Source: Dermatemys mawii
Taxonomy: Eukaryota; Chordata; Testudines; Dermatemydidae
DNA length: 64,000 nucleotides
Direction of reading: 5' to 3'
NCBI GenBank assembly: GCA_007922305.1
Contig: ML677386.1
Location: 9,432,222 to 9,496,221, forward strand
A program made the position numbers and the translations under genes. Within the stretch, counting starts at the first letter, position 1. Every line of letters starts with the position of its first letter. Below, piece by piece: positions 1-13,500 of this stretch. The notes beneath the pieces are model-generated. The model ran no database searches. It was not told the DNA's origin and saw only the letters and a list, made by a program, of their open reading frames with translations.

Positions 1-1363
1 AGAGGTGTGAAGAATTTCTTCTCAAACTTTGTTTATATATCTTACCTTTTCTCTGTACCTCCCTTTTTTTTTAAAAAAAATCAATATAACATGCAGTAGG
101 GATATTACTCAGTTCCAGGTTACTTGCAGTGCAACATACTGGTTTACTCTCAACTTCTGCAATCCCTGCCCTAACTGTGGAACTAGAAGAAACAGATTGC
201 CCTAGAAACTATACACATTATCTTGTCTATCACGTTAAGAATATATATGTGCAGTACCTAGACAAATATTGACATTTACTTTAAAATTTCTCAGAGCTAA
301 AGAAATCAGTTTTAAAACAACTAAGAAGAGTAACCAGGCTGTCATTAAATGATAAGAAACTCAACTTTGAAACCACGTAGAATGTAAAACTTAAGATATT
401 TGACAGCAGTACACCATTAGCATTTCAAAAATGTTCATTTAGTAGGTCATGATCATTAGTGGTTTAAGTTCACAGAGCTTTTTATCTATTTCAGAGAAAT
501 GCCTTAAAAGTAAAGAATATCCAGTCTGACTGATTTCAGACCTCGCCCAGCTCATGAAGCTGACAGAAAGAAAGAAAAGGACCAATGCCAGGCACATGTC
601 TATGATGGGAGTACTCAGGGGTTTCTTTTGTTTTTGTTTTTTTGATGGGAGGGGGATTCCCTAGCCCAAGTGATGGAATTTTAAGACACTTGAAACTCTC
701 ATTTTAGAGCGTTGACAGTGAGATTTTGGGGAGATATTTTGAAACAAAAAAAAGGTTTTCATTAATATGTAAATCACAGGTAAAACTAACATTTATCTAA
801 AAGGATCCCAAAGCACTCTGCAAACTATATAAAGAGACCACTTAAACAAACCACGCTTGAAATTAGGATCACTTTCTGTAAATATTCAGCTAAATACATT
901 GCCAGTAATTTATATTTGTATTAATAATCTTCTAAAATGACTTAGCTCTACCCTAAAAAGAAAGTTAACAAAACACTAAAATTATTTTCATTGCTTCAAG
1001 TCTTATTTTTAAAACCTCTGTATGCCCACAAATAAGCTAAACAAATATCTACACATCTTCAATTGTGCCTACAAAACTGTACCCAGAATTACAAATGGAA
1101 ACAACCAAAGATCTCTGAACTTAAACTACTAATGATCATGACCTACTAAATGAACTTTTCTGAAATGCTAACCATGTACTGCTGTGAAATATCTTAAGTT
1201 CTACATTGTGTGTCTTTAAAAATGAAACCATACAAAAGAAGAGAAATGCAGCAGAAATTTAGAACACACACAGACAACTTCTTTGGCAAACACAAGATTG
1301 CTAGAAAAAAAGATGCTGTATTAGAATCAAAATAGCAAACATATAAAATAAGTATCTACTCAC
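1..1363 (-). other. Partial SIPA1L2 intron downstream of the coding exon at 1364-1521
   Basis: On the minus strand this follows the donor TATAG|GTGAGT at 1363-1362. It is AT-rich with no coding signal. It carries a long imperfect inverted repeat (arms 381-478 and 1110-1207), described separately. The next acceptor is outside the window. Confidence 0.8.
381..1207. repeat. Long imperfect inverted repeat, ~98-bp arms, ~630-bp spacer
   Basis: Reading 478 to 381 on the minus strand gives nearly the same sequence as 1110 to 1207 on the plus strand. The shared core includes ctaatgatcatgacctacta (arm 1 reversed; 1128 onward in arm 2) and aaatatcttaagtt. By eye the arms differ at roughly ten positions including small indels, about 90% identity. 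Similarity fades just outside the arms, and the spacer looks like ordinary AT-rich intron. It may be the long terminal inverted repeats of a DNA transposon or two head-to-head copies of one repeat. In the SIPA1L2 pre-mRNA the arms could pair into a long hairpin. Confidence 0.8.
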
Positions 1364-1521
1364 CTATAGCACACATTTTCAGTGCAAGGATTATGTACTT
1401 TGACTATGACAAACACATGTTGAAAGTGAGATCGGATATTTTTTGGAGTAAAAGGAAGTGCTCCAGGCTCTTGGAAGACAATGGTGACAATATCATTTCC
1501 TATGTGCCTTTTCCTTAGAAG
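1364..1521 (-). CDS. SIPA1L2: SIPA1L2 coding exon 6 in window (residues 692-743, RapGAP Asn thumb)
   Basis: This 158-bp exon follows acceptor tgtatgtag| and ends at donor CTATAG|gtgag. It reads [20 protein letters not shown], then [20 protein letters not shown], then [12 protein letters not shown], and stops after two bases of a Ser codon. The [12 protein letters not shown] block is the RapGAP catalytic core; in this family an asparagine (here N700), not an arginine finger, completes the Rap active site. The exon enters in phase 0 and leaves in phase 2. Confidence 0.95.
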
Positions 1522-4500
1522 CTACATACAAGAAATACGATTTTAAAAACAGTTAGTTAAGAAATAACACTTTTTCTTCGCATTGGCAAAAACAATTGAC
1601 AGCTTAATTTTAAAAATGAGAGTCACTTCAGAAAGTGGAGACATTCTTATAAGGCAGTGTTATTTATCTACATGGAGCTGCATGAAACCGGGATGAATGG
1701 GAAAGAGGTCTGGGAAAAAACACTGGGCTAAGCTTGTAAGTTTACAAGCCCTTTCTTTCTGATTTGATTCCTCTTTTCCTATGCCATCCAATTTTCATCT
1801 TCCTCCATATTAGCGTATTTGTGTAGTAATATGAAAGGTACGTAACATCATCTGACATTTATCACCGTCTAACATTTGTATGTTGGCTATCCTTTTCTAT
1901 AGTAAAAGACCTGTTTTCATATCCGAAACACAAGATGGTTTATTTTTTTCCCCCTCAGGAAAACTTTCCTTTCCCAAATTGTATCTAATTTATTAGATTA
2001 TGACCCTAAACATTTTTTAAAAAAATAGTTTTCTACTAAACTCTCAGCACAAATTCTAGCTATCTTCAATTTAGCAATGCAGCAGTGGAGACAACTATGA
2101 ATGTACCAGAGATTCAAATTTACTGATAAAAACCTTATTATGGTAAGTAATTCTTTGTTGTCAATTTATGTATGATAGGGACATATTTTGCAATTAATTT
2201 TACAGGTAAGATTTTCTATTTGTAACAAAAAATACATAATAGCCATGTAACTGGAAAAATAAGCATTTATTGAGGGAGAAGACCTCATCTAAAAAATGAT
2301 TTCTTTAGCCTTTTGTGGATACAAAATGAAATTATGGATATTATTGTAAGAATTGTACATCTCTAAATTTTTTTTTAAAAGAGAACTTTCTTTGTAAAAA
2401 GCTGTTGATGCTTTTATGTAGATAGTGCTAGAACAGGACATACTATTGTACAGGGTACAGATATTTTATCAGCCAAAAGTCTGCAGAGCTTGCATTGTGG
2501 ACTAGTAACTCAGATTCTTAAGGCTGTACTAACACTAAAGAGCCAAAATACAACTGAAAAACTGTAAGGGTATGTCTTCACTACCCGCCGGATTGGCAGG
2601 TAGTGATCAATCTTTTGGTGACTGATTTATTGCATCTCATCAAGACACAAATTGATCGCCAAAGACGCTCCTGTCGACTCGAACTCCAGCTCGCCGACGC
2701 GCGCAAGCTGGAGTCAACAGGGGAGTGCACTGCCAACTGCTGCCGCCATCCGGAGGGCGGGTAAGTCGGCCGAAGATGCGCTGACTTCAGCTACGTTAAC
2801 GTAGCTGAAGTTGTGTATCTTCGGTCGACCCCTCCTTCCCTAGTGTAGACCATCCCTAAGAAAACAAATTTAATCAACATCTACATAATATAGGGCAATA
2901 GGTTATTTATCAAGTGTTTAGAATGAAATTATCATTTTTCTGTTTAGAGTAACTGCTTTTCTTGGTTAGTTATGTGACAAGCCAATATTGCAACTAACAT
3001 ATAATAGGCAGCATTATCTTATTGTTTACATATAAATGCCTGTTTATGACTTTCATTGAGCCTCTCAATACTGAGGGCCAGAACCGTACAACCTGAATAG
3101 CTGGAATTGCAATTCGGAAGCACTAACAAAAATTTGCTACTTCAAATGCACTAAAAACATCAGCAGCAATGTAAAGAAAAAAAGATTAACCAACGAGCAC
3201 TTAGAAAGATTTGCCAAATACTATTTTCGTTCTAACAAAAATAATATCTTATTAATTAAATGATGAATCCACAATCAATGGCTGTTAAGGCAACTCTAAG
3301 ATGTACATTTACTGCACAAAGATTATGCTTGAAATGCATAATGAAGTATTTGATATTGTGCTAGATTTAATGTCAGAAATAATGTAATTTCTTTTATTGG
3401 TAAAGAGTGCATTTAGATTGGCACAGTAAAGCATAAGTTCACAGTTAGAGGTTATCACTGCCTTACAGGTTGAAACCTACATAGCAGCTGAATTTGTCTC
3501 AGACCTCCCAAATAACAGATATAGCAAGGATATCAACTCTTTAGTGTACATATTATTACTGATTTGTAGTTGGTTCTAGCCAATTATTCTTCCTTAAGTT
3601 AGAGTTTGTGCCTATTTCTATACCTGTCCACAGGGGTATTTAAATTGAAGTTAGGAAGCAAAACTTATGTAAAATTGAATTTAGTATTTTGTCAAGGTAA
3701 CTATTTTGTCTCCAACCATATTCTTTTGCTTTTTAAATGTGCTGTTTAAACTGTCAATAATCATAAGACACATAGGCAAGAATGGGACACACATCTGCTA
3801 AGAGACAAGTCTAAGAAACCTAGAACCACTGTATTAGAAACAGAATCCTTTACACTGAAACGGGTTCTTGAGTTCTATCAAACTGATTGACTTTTAGGTG
3901 TCCTTTAGAAAACTTAAAAATATTAATTAAAAATTAATTTAAAAGGTGGTCAGTACTCTTAAAACCTTACCAAGTTTGTTGAGATCTGAGTGACTTCCTT
4001 AAATTTTTTAAATAAAACCAATACAACTCTACCATTATAAATGGCTACCATGCACAAGTGATTAGTGAAGTTCAACACAAGGTGAGTGAAGGCAAAAACA
4101 CAGTGATGTGTCTGTATACAGGGAATCAGAACATAAAGAACTTGAAAGAGGAGAGAAGGAAATTGGAGGTGAACTGGAACATGGAGAGGAGAGCTCTAGT
4201 AGGATCAGAGAACAGAAGTAGTAGTAATTATTGAATGAAAAAAAAGGAGGGGAAAATCTTTCCTAGAAAGCATAAATAAGGATAGTGGGCTGAAAATGAG
4301 AGAGGAATTGAAGGAAACCAGGCTAAGTTGAAATGTTTATCCCATGCCCTTTTCCAGTTTATCCCTTTTAACCTATTCTTTTTCCAACTTTCACCTCCTA
4401 ACCATTTTTAAGCTCTCAGTTTCCTCTTCCTCTCCCTTTTCCAGGTCTGCTCAGTTTATTCAATCTGCCTTTCTAACATATTATGAAGATTCTCATGCCA

Positions 4501-7500
4501 AATGCTGGAGCACACTGGGGATTCTCAATAGGGAACACAGGCCAAGCAAGGTTACTTACAGGAAGACGACACCATACACTCTCTGAGATCACTCTAGTAT
4601 CAGGCTAAATTGTTATGATAAAATGTGAAAATGAACTTAATGCAATATGATGGGCAGTCAACAGGAAATCAGTGAAGAAGTTTTATAGAAGAACTTGAAA
4701 CACATAAAGGGGAGTCCAGTAAGGAGAATATGTTAGAAAAGCAGAAGCTGTTAGATTAAAATAGTAGTTACACAAAGATATTAGTTACTGCATTGAATAT
4801 ATCTTAACCATAACACTTAACTCTAATTTTCTGATGTATACATAAATCTGGAGAAAAAATATGGGCTATCATGTTAAAATGTAGCACACCTGCTGGCTAT
4901 GTAGAACCATCATAACCTACCCATTTCTGTGGAATTTCAACCACCTATTCCAACTGAGAATCAAGATGTTCTTGTGATATTTTTCACTCTATCATTCTCC
5001 ATTCAATTCAATCATGAAAAATGAAGAGATATCACAAATAAAAAAAACTGTCAAACTTATTTTAGTACATTTCTAAAATAAGTAAAGGGGCTTCAAAAAG
5101 GCTTGAATTTCAGTACGTGTTACCATTCAATACGATAAAAACAAATACCAAATGACATTTTGATCAGACCTGGTTAAACTGAATTGGGTACATCCTTATG
5201 TCTGGTTCTCTCAAAAAGTTTAGCAGTAACTAATCTTATGTAGCAATAAAATGACTTGTTAATCTGATTTCTAGTTTTCATTAATTGAGATAAAATGAAT
5301 GTTATGAATTGATTTGGATTAATCAGGTTTGACTATGTACAGAAGCAGACTCAAAATGTGAGGAGAAATGTATATTTGGGATACAAAAAACATTGGGAAT
5401 GAACTGGAAAGGGACTTTGTAAGGGGAAAGTTTAAAGGAGAAAGCCTTGAACTATGATTTGAAGGAGACGCTAATAATAGGAGAAGGAACTGGGGCCACA
5501 CCAGGGCTGGTCGTCCTCTCTGTCCTAGGGAAGGAGCAGCTGAATTGAGGGTCCCCAGCCTATGTTGCAGCCAAAGTGAAAATTACCTTGCTCTTTGGAT
5601 CTCCTGCTGGCTCTAATACTAGAGGGATGTCCTGATCAGTGACCAAGCAGGGCGTAGTTAAATCCTGGAAGAAGCAACAGACAATTCTGGTGTGGCCTGT
5701 TTTTGGCTCACCAGTATTTGGAATGTAACAAAAGCTCACAGCTTGCTCATAAGAGGTCTTGTTTCTAAATGCTGAAGAATGATGACTTGACACCTTGGCA
5801 AGTGACCATAGAAAGTGGGATACGATATTGAATATTGGGATACTGGGCAGAGTCATTTCAGCGCCAGTATGAGTATACACCCCTTATGGTGATGCAACAA
5901 GCTATTGATTTGGGATCCTAGGTTGCTTTTAGTATCTATAAAGGACAATTGCTGTGCTCTCTAGACACCCCCCTACTTGGGTATGTGGATACAGTGAGCC
6001 AAGTCCTGCTGAGAAAACAGCATTTATAGACCACAGGGCTTATAAGCCTCTGTCCTAGGAACGTAAGCAACTGCATCTGTGGTCTTGAGCCTTCCAGGCT
6101 TATTTTTCTAATCAGACGTCTTCCTAACTTGTGAGAGACACCACTGTAGATACATTGTACATTTCAATACGTATTTCAGAAACTAAATAGCAACAGTGAT
6201 AAATTAAACATTTGTTTATTAATGATCCCTTTTACACATTAAGGTTGGCTAAATGCTTGGTATTTTAGTGTGCTATCACACCTAAGGAAAGTGTCCATGC
6301 TGTGCAAACATTGCTGGGTTCCAGCATCTAAAAAAATAATGTGGTGGGTCTTCAGGTATGCATGCTGCTTGAACTTGTAAAACTGCCACATTATTTTGTC
6401 CTCAAGAAAGCCATGGATCACAATACAATATTGCTCCTAAGTACGGAGACTATCATAAGTGCAAAGACTGATAGATGCTTGCTAAAATACTGTGCAAGGG
6501 AGTATTCATTGCTGAGGAAAATAATAGAATTTAACACTGGGATATTTTGGAAGTAGATCAACAACAGGCATCTATCTAGAAAGGAAGAAGAGTGGCAGGG
6601 AAAAGGATGAAGAGAAGGCAAAAAAAGAAATGATAGGATAGCAGTAGGGGTGGCTGAACAGTGCAGCAGTGGAGCTGACAAACAGCAAACAATCATGAAA
6701 ATTAGTGGATCAAGGTAAAAGGGGTCCCTATGCTCACAATTGAGGGCAGCTCAAGACAGACAATGACCAAAATAATCATCATAAACTTAATGTAAGGCCA
6801 TATTTACTGTCAGCACCTGTGATCAGCAGTGAGAATACTCATTTTAAAATCAAGCTCGTTCAGCATATTATATCATAATATATTGCACTGCAACCATTCC
6901 TATTTACATAAGTCTTTAAGCCATTCACAAAGATCAATATTCAGAAATATTCTACTATTGCAACATATTTTGCATCTGTGTTTAACTAAGGAAAAAGAGG
7001 TCTTTGCAGATAAATATATAAAATTAGCTGATATATTGCCAAGGTTCAAGTTATCTTTGAATCACTATTTTTCATACAAATTAATCACTTTGATCTCCAG
7101 TTTTAAATGTATACAGTATCAAAAAAATGTGATTTTTAAATTAAGCATAAAGTCATGTATATTTGCAAATATGGTTAAATTTAATATAAAAGCGTTTAAT
7201 CTGGCAGTGAATGAAGTAAGACTGGTCTCTGGGCAAAGTGACTCTTATGCAATATATTCACTAAATGACTACATCACAATAAGAGATGGACCAAATTGTC
7301 AAGAGAAGTGTGGCGATACAAACACTGGCGATAATCTGTTGTTTTGACTACTATCTGTTAGCACGGAATTATGAGATCACTCAACTTTTTTGCCATCTGA
7401 AAGCAGTGATTTTGAAATTGGCTGTTTCTCTGATCTAAGATTGGTCTAGAACAGGAGTAGGCAACTTATGGCATGCGTGCCAAAGGCAGCACACAAGCCG

Positions 7501-10500
7501 ATTTTCAGCGTCACTCAAACTGCCCGGGTTCTGGCCACAGTTCCGGAAGACTTTGCATTTTAATTAATTTTAAATGAAGTGTCTTAAACATTTTAAAAAC
7601 CTTATTTAATTTATACACAACAATAGTTTAAGTTATATATTATAGACTTCTAGAAAGAGACCTTCTAAAAACATTAAAACATAATATGGCACATGAAACC
7701 TTAAATTAGAGTGAATAAATGAAGACTTGGCACACCACTTCTGAAAGGTTGCTGACCCCTGGTCTAGAAATTGGTGCTACCACCAGGATAGGAAATATTT
7801 TTCCATATTATGAAGACTTTCCACCTATTTTCAAAGTTTCCAGATCAGACCTAAAGCAGAGGTGGGCAAGGAGTGGAAGGAACAGGTACAAGGGACTATA
7901 ACTTTGGAAAATTGTTCCAACAATTCATTATCTTTGCCAAGTTTATCAGCAGCATAAAGGACTGACTATTGAAATTTAACAAAGTGTGTTCCATTTCGAT
8001 TTTTATAATTAATTCTACTACAAGAATTTATACTTTGCAAGTTTTGTCTATTGTTTGATGCCTTGACACATCCCCCTTCACTCCCACAAGAGCTGATGGC
8101 AGGACAAACTGTGAAATATACAGATTCTGTTAATCTCTCTATATATCTAAAATAACAGTCTGTGATCTGAGAAATAATCAGGAACCACAAAGTTTTCCAG
8201 TAATTTTTCTATGTTCCTCTAAAAGAAAAAAAGGATAAAATCTTTGTAGCAGAACAGCCCCATGGAAAAATGATGATATCTTGCATGGCAACTGAAAGGA
8301 TATTGCAACTAAATACTTTTTGTTTTACTTCTATAGGGATAGAAGTATGCAGAATATGTAAGAGAAGTTATATCTTCAACAGTAATCTGATCTGTGAATA
8401 GCTTTACATTTTATTATTCTTAGGTGTTATTGTTTTGACATAATATACCAAATGTGCTTTTCAACTTATTCACAACAAGTATTTATACTTAATTATTTTA
8501 GTATTTAGTACAGGCAAAGACAGACATAACCTTAGTCAAGATTCTGCACACTTTGGATGCTGTGTTTTTTTTTTAGCCATCCTTAATGCTTTAAGAGTTT
8601 CTGAACTGTAATATGAACAATGAGCATTTTCCAGACATAAAATAAGTTTGTTGCACAGCTTTCTGTGTCTACAAGCAGATGCTTTACTGGATTTGGTGAA
8701 GCATTATAAAACAGTACAGTAAGAGAAGGTTTCAAGACTGAAATGAAAAATAAAGATTACTCAGGATCATTTAAAACCTTATTACATATTTTAACCACAT
8801 GAAGGATTTTAGTCCAGTTTTAAGTTTTAGAAAAATGTTTCAATCTCCACAGATGTCAATACTATTTTATATTAGCATGCAATGGAAGAGTCAGGATAAG
8901 TTCCTGAATCATGCACATAAATTAAAACATCTCTGAGTATTTAATGCTTTAACAAGATTTGTGTAAACACGATTCCAAATGATATTCACAATTTGCATAA
9001 ACTATTAATATTGTTATACAGCAGAAATATAATTTCAAAGAAAAACAAATACTCTTTTTGCTCCTAAATCTAACACCACATATTACTATAAAAATGTGAG
9101 TTAAGAAAACATACCTGTTGCCTATTACTGGGCATGTATGGCAGCATAGTTGATACATGAAACATTAATTCATAATCTTTATAGGTGGTATAGAGGGAAT
9201 GAGTTCCGGTTGAATCAGCTGAAAATAAATTTCATTATAAAAAGAGGGTCAGTAAAACAGAACATTCACACTGTTTTTTAGAAACACTCATTGCATATTA
9301 TGGCTAATATTTTCTGTTTAGATTCCTAATTGTAGGCTAAATGGATTTCAATGGAGCTATGACAGTTTACATCATCTGAAGATCTGCCCTCTAATTCCAT
9401 ATTAAGGCATAAATAGGGCTCAATGGTCTTGCAAGAAGCTGTCCACATTGTGCTCCTTGCAAGATTGGGGTTTGAGTGACCTAATTTTGAAGACAGTAGC
9501 CACTGCAAGTTTTACCTGTCTTCTGAAAATCAAGCCACATATTTAGTTATCTACATATGAAATTAGCTAACTTCAAGCAACAGGTTCAAAATGTATTCCT
9601 ATTTTTTTAAAAACATTGCCAAACATTTCATTTTTCAACACAAACCATGGTCCACATAGTACTTTCCTCTAAACAACAACAACAGTCATAGATTGTATTT
9701 ACAAATACTTCACAATTTTAAATTTATAGAATAGAAACTCCCTAATCAGCACTTGGCCATGCCATACATTCATCTACAGAAAATACTGACAGCATTTTTC
9801 TCTCTCTCATACTTACCAAATGTTACAATTGAGACTTAAAAGAAGCAAAACTACATTCTATTTCATGGTACATTATGAAAATTCACAATTATAATTAAGT
9901 TCCAGATGTAAAATGAACCAAAGTGCAGTCTGAGATGGAAGATCATGGCTTTTAATTTGCAAAATTTTGTAATAGATCTTGGGTCTCTGAATCATCACTG
10001 TAGTAGCAAATTAACCAATTTTATCCCTCTTCTATAACTACTTACAATGAGAGAGACAAGGTGGCAGAGGTAATATCTTTTATTGGACTAACTTCTGTTG
10101 GTTAGAGACAAGCTTTTGAGATCCACAAAGCTCTTCTTCAGGTTTAGAAAAGATAATCAAAGCATCACAACTAAATACAAGATGGAACAGATTCTTAAGC
10201 ATAAGGATTTAACACGTTATAATAAACCATTCAAAACAAACTGGGCAATTAACATCTCTGCAGTCATAGGAAAAAAGACAGTTAGTGGGTTACAGAAGAC
10301 ATAAAACCAGTATCTCTTGAGTGCATGATTTTTGGTGTCTAGCAGAGTTATGAATTTAAGCTCCCAGGCTTTTCTTTTGAAGGTGTGGTGTAGGTTATCT
10401 TTGAGGATGAGGACGGAGGTCAGATATGAAGTGCTCATTTTATGAAAAGTGTTGCCCATAGGTGACAGGGTATTACAGTCTTATTTTTCTGTGTGAGTTC

Positions 10501-13500
10501 ATTTGAGAGTGTAGTGATTGTCTGATTTCACCACATAATTGCTGTTGAGGCATTTGGTGTGCTGGATAAGGTACTCCAAGTGTTGTGATGGACAAGTGTA
10601 GGACCAAGGGATCTCGAAAGGGATTGTGGGAGGTGTTGATCATTATAGCAATGGAGATATGTCTGCACATTTTGCATCTGTTCTGCAGGGTCTAGTGCCA
10701 CTGAGTTGGTGTGCCCTGGTTGGCAGGAAGCTTGTTTCTGATTATGAGCTTGGAGAGGTTGAAGGGTTGTTTGAAGGCCAGAAGGTGGGTTTGGGGAAAG
10801 AGTTCAGGATGTGGTCCCCCATTGAGTATGGGTTGCAGTTGTTTGACAATACTCCATGTGGGTTCCCGTGTGGCATAGAAGGTGCCAAATAGGAGCGTAA
10901 AGTCAGTATTTTTGTTTGTTTGTTTTCCTGTATTAAAGTAGGTTCTCTCAGGGAATTAGGATGGCCTGTTCCATAATGCAATCTACTTATCTGGTAGAGT
11001 GTATTTGTTCAGTTAAGACTGTTTAAACTGTTTTAAGGGCCGTATCCCAGACTCTCTCTTTGGAGCATATTCTGTGGTATCTGAATGCCTGGCTGGTAGG
11101 TCACAGATTTCTTTGTGCATTTGGGGTGGTTGCTAGATCTCTGGAGCTCAGTGAGATGACCCATGGGTGTGATAGTCTACACCGTTATTTTCACCTCTTT
11201 TACAAGACTATGATAAATTTTCTACAAAGTATGCCTTGTGAGGTAACATTTGAAAACTCATAATGTGCTCATAAATGTCCTAGTAAAATGTGTGTATCAA
11301 CACTGTATGTAAAGTTGTAAGTTCCTACTGTATAACATTACTGTATCACGTTCCAGAATTAGAAAGGCAGGTCCAAACCTGTTCTTCAGAGACCAAGACA
11401 CACTGGCACCATTACAAGAGAATTAGACTTGACATAATCCACAGCCATTTTGGGCACTTAGCCACCATAATCTGGAAGCAAGGACAACAAGAAAGAATCT
11501 GGCCTTGGCTTACGCAGACAGAAGAAAAACAATAGCTGCAGCTACAGTGTAACAAGGACAGATACAGCGAAATAACAGATTTGTGAAAATGGAAGGGAGT
11601 GTGAATAGGTGACTGTGGTCTGGGCACCTGCGTCTTTAAATTTCTTGCTGAAGTTACTTTGCTGATAAGTAGAATCATTAATTATTTTTTGCTGTTTCTA
11701 GGGAAACTGCTAGCCTATTAGGGACCAATACGAGTTACGTACTTTGTTTTAAGAAAACTATAAAGAGTTAAGTGAGCGTATACTTTGGAGAAGTTAAGCT
11801 TTTTTTATGAGCAAGCAGACACAGACATCAATCTTCCCAGAAGCTAGGAGGAAGGCTAGCCACTGGAGAACTGCTGCTGCTACTGGACACCACCTCTGAC
11901 TTTGGGTAACTATATCTATTTGGGATGCTCTAGACTATTGCTATTTTTGATGTGTGCTTTGTATTCAATAAAAACAAAGATTTCTGCTTGGAAGCATTCT
12001 TGTGTACCAATTATTTATCAGATGGAAGTGCTGTGTCCCCACTGATTTATTTCCTGATACTACCTGGAAAAAAGAGACTAGTTACCATAGTTCAAATAAC
12101 CTTGGGTAATAGCACTCCCAGACAGGTATAAACAAAGTCAAGTGATCTATTTCTTAGTTAAGTGACCACTGTCTGGCAGGGGGCAGGCCTGAACAAGAAA
12201 TTTGCATTTCATCACAAGAACAGGTTTAACATCATGCCCATGAAAACTGTTTGTCACCATGACTCAGCAAAGATGTTTCTAGCACAAGAAATTGAACTAT
12301 CAAGGGGGGAGAAAAAATGTTTGACTTCACTCTTCCCCTTCATCTCTGCTCATGACATCAACAACTCTCAAAGAACTGAAGTTGGGCGTGGGAATGGGGT
12401 GGTGGGAGTTCTGGCTGGGAGGCTTTTCAGCCAGTATAAACTACTGTAAGCTAATTGAGATAAATCTTTTTGCTTTTAAGTTCACTTAGCTTGTTACATT
12501 AGGCATTTAGCTTTCAATTTATCTTGTATTTCTTTTGTAACCAATCCGACCTTTATACCTCATTAATTGTAGCCACTTAATCTCTTTTCTTTCTGTAGTT
12601 AATAAACTTGTTTCACTGTTTTATGTAACCCGTATGATTGGATTGAAGTGCATGGGGAAATGCCATTTGAGATAAAAAAAAGTTGGTGTATATCATTTTC
12701 CACTGACAAAATGGCAGACTTTATATGAGCTTGCATTGTTCAGCAAGGTGCTGGGCAATGCAAAACACAGATTTCTGTGGGGAAGTCTGGGACTAGCAAA
12801 TCTGCTGGTGTTCTCCTGCAGTACAATTCATGAGTAGCTAGCTACTAGGACTCAACACTGCGCAGATGGAAGCAAGTTATAGGCTGGAAGCTGTGTGTTA
12901 GCTGGCCAAGAGTGGCTGTACACCAGTAAAGCAGTGTAAAAGGTATCACAGGTTGGAGAACAAAGAGGAGATAGCTATTCATCAGTCCAGACTGTACCTG
13001 GGGAATGTCACAATGGGTTTCTTGCATATAGTGGTCTGTAGGATTCCATTGTGGAAGCTGACAGTGGTGTTCATGAAATTGATGCTATAGATGATGGTAT
13101 AGGAGTGTTCTAGAAAGAGTTTGATGGATAAATGGTGGTTGTTGATGATGTGGTGGAAATCTGAGGGAGTTTAGGTCATCTGTCCACAAGATGAAAACAA
13201 CATACCTCAGGTATATCAGTTCTGTATTGCATTTTTCCAGAAATTCTTCCTCAAAGTGGACCAAGACGACGCTGGTATATTGGGGAGCCATCCTCATACT
13301 CACATTTGTTCCTATGGTTTGGACAGTTTTTGTTGCTGAATATACCACTATTATGGATATGGATAAAATGGATGAGTTTGGCGACATGTTTGGGATGCAT
13401 ATCTGAGTGTCCATTGTCTTGCAGATATTTGAGGTAGGCAGTGATTCCATCACAGTGAGGGAAGCTGGTACATTGGGAGGTGATATCCATGGTAGCAAGG

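Larger units (their letters stand above)
1522..9114 (-). other. SIPA1L2 intron (7.6 kb) within the RapGAP domain
   Basis: It separates codons 691 and 692, with donor CAG|gtatgt at 9114 and acceptor tgtatgtag at 1522. It holds a Harbinger-type MITE at 2568-2856 and a hAT copy at 7452-7761. In 2860-7443 and 7770-9114 I recognise no gene or repeat family. The region 5480-6110 is slightly richer in GC and may be an old unidentified repeat. The longest unexplained open frame, plus-strand 6829-7347 (172 codons), is AT-rich without domains and is not called a gene. Confidence 0.75.

Noticed and set aside
5560..5880. 106-codon minus-strand frame
   Set aside because: No recognised family, no splice sites joining it to SIPA1L2, and the exon order is already complete without it; possibly an old repeat.
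6829..7347. Plus-strand open frame of 172 codons
   Set aside because: AT-rich intron antisense to SIPA1L2, no domain, no splice or promoter context, and codon content typical of random AT-rich sequence.
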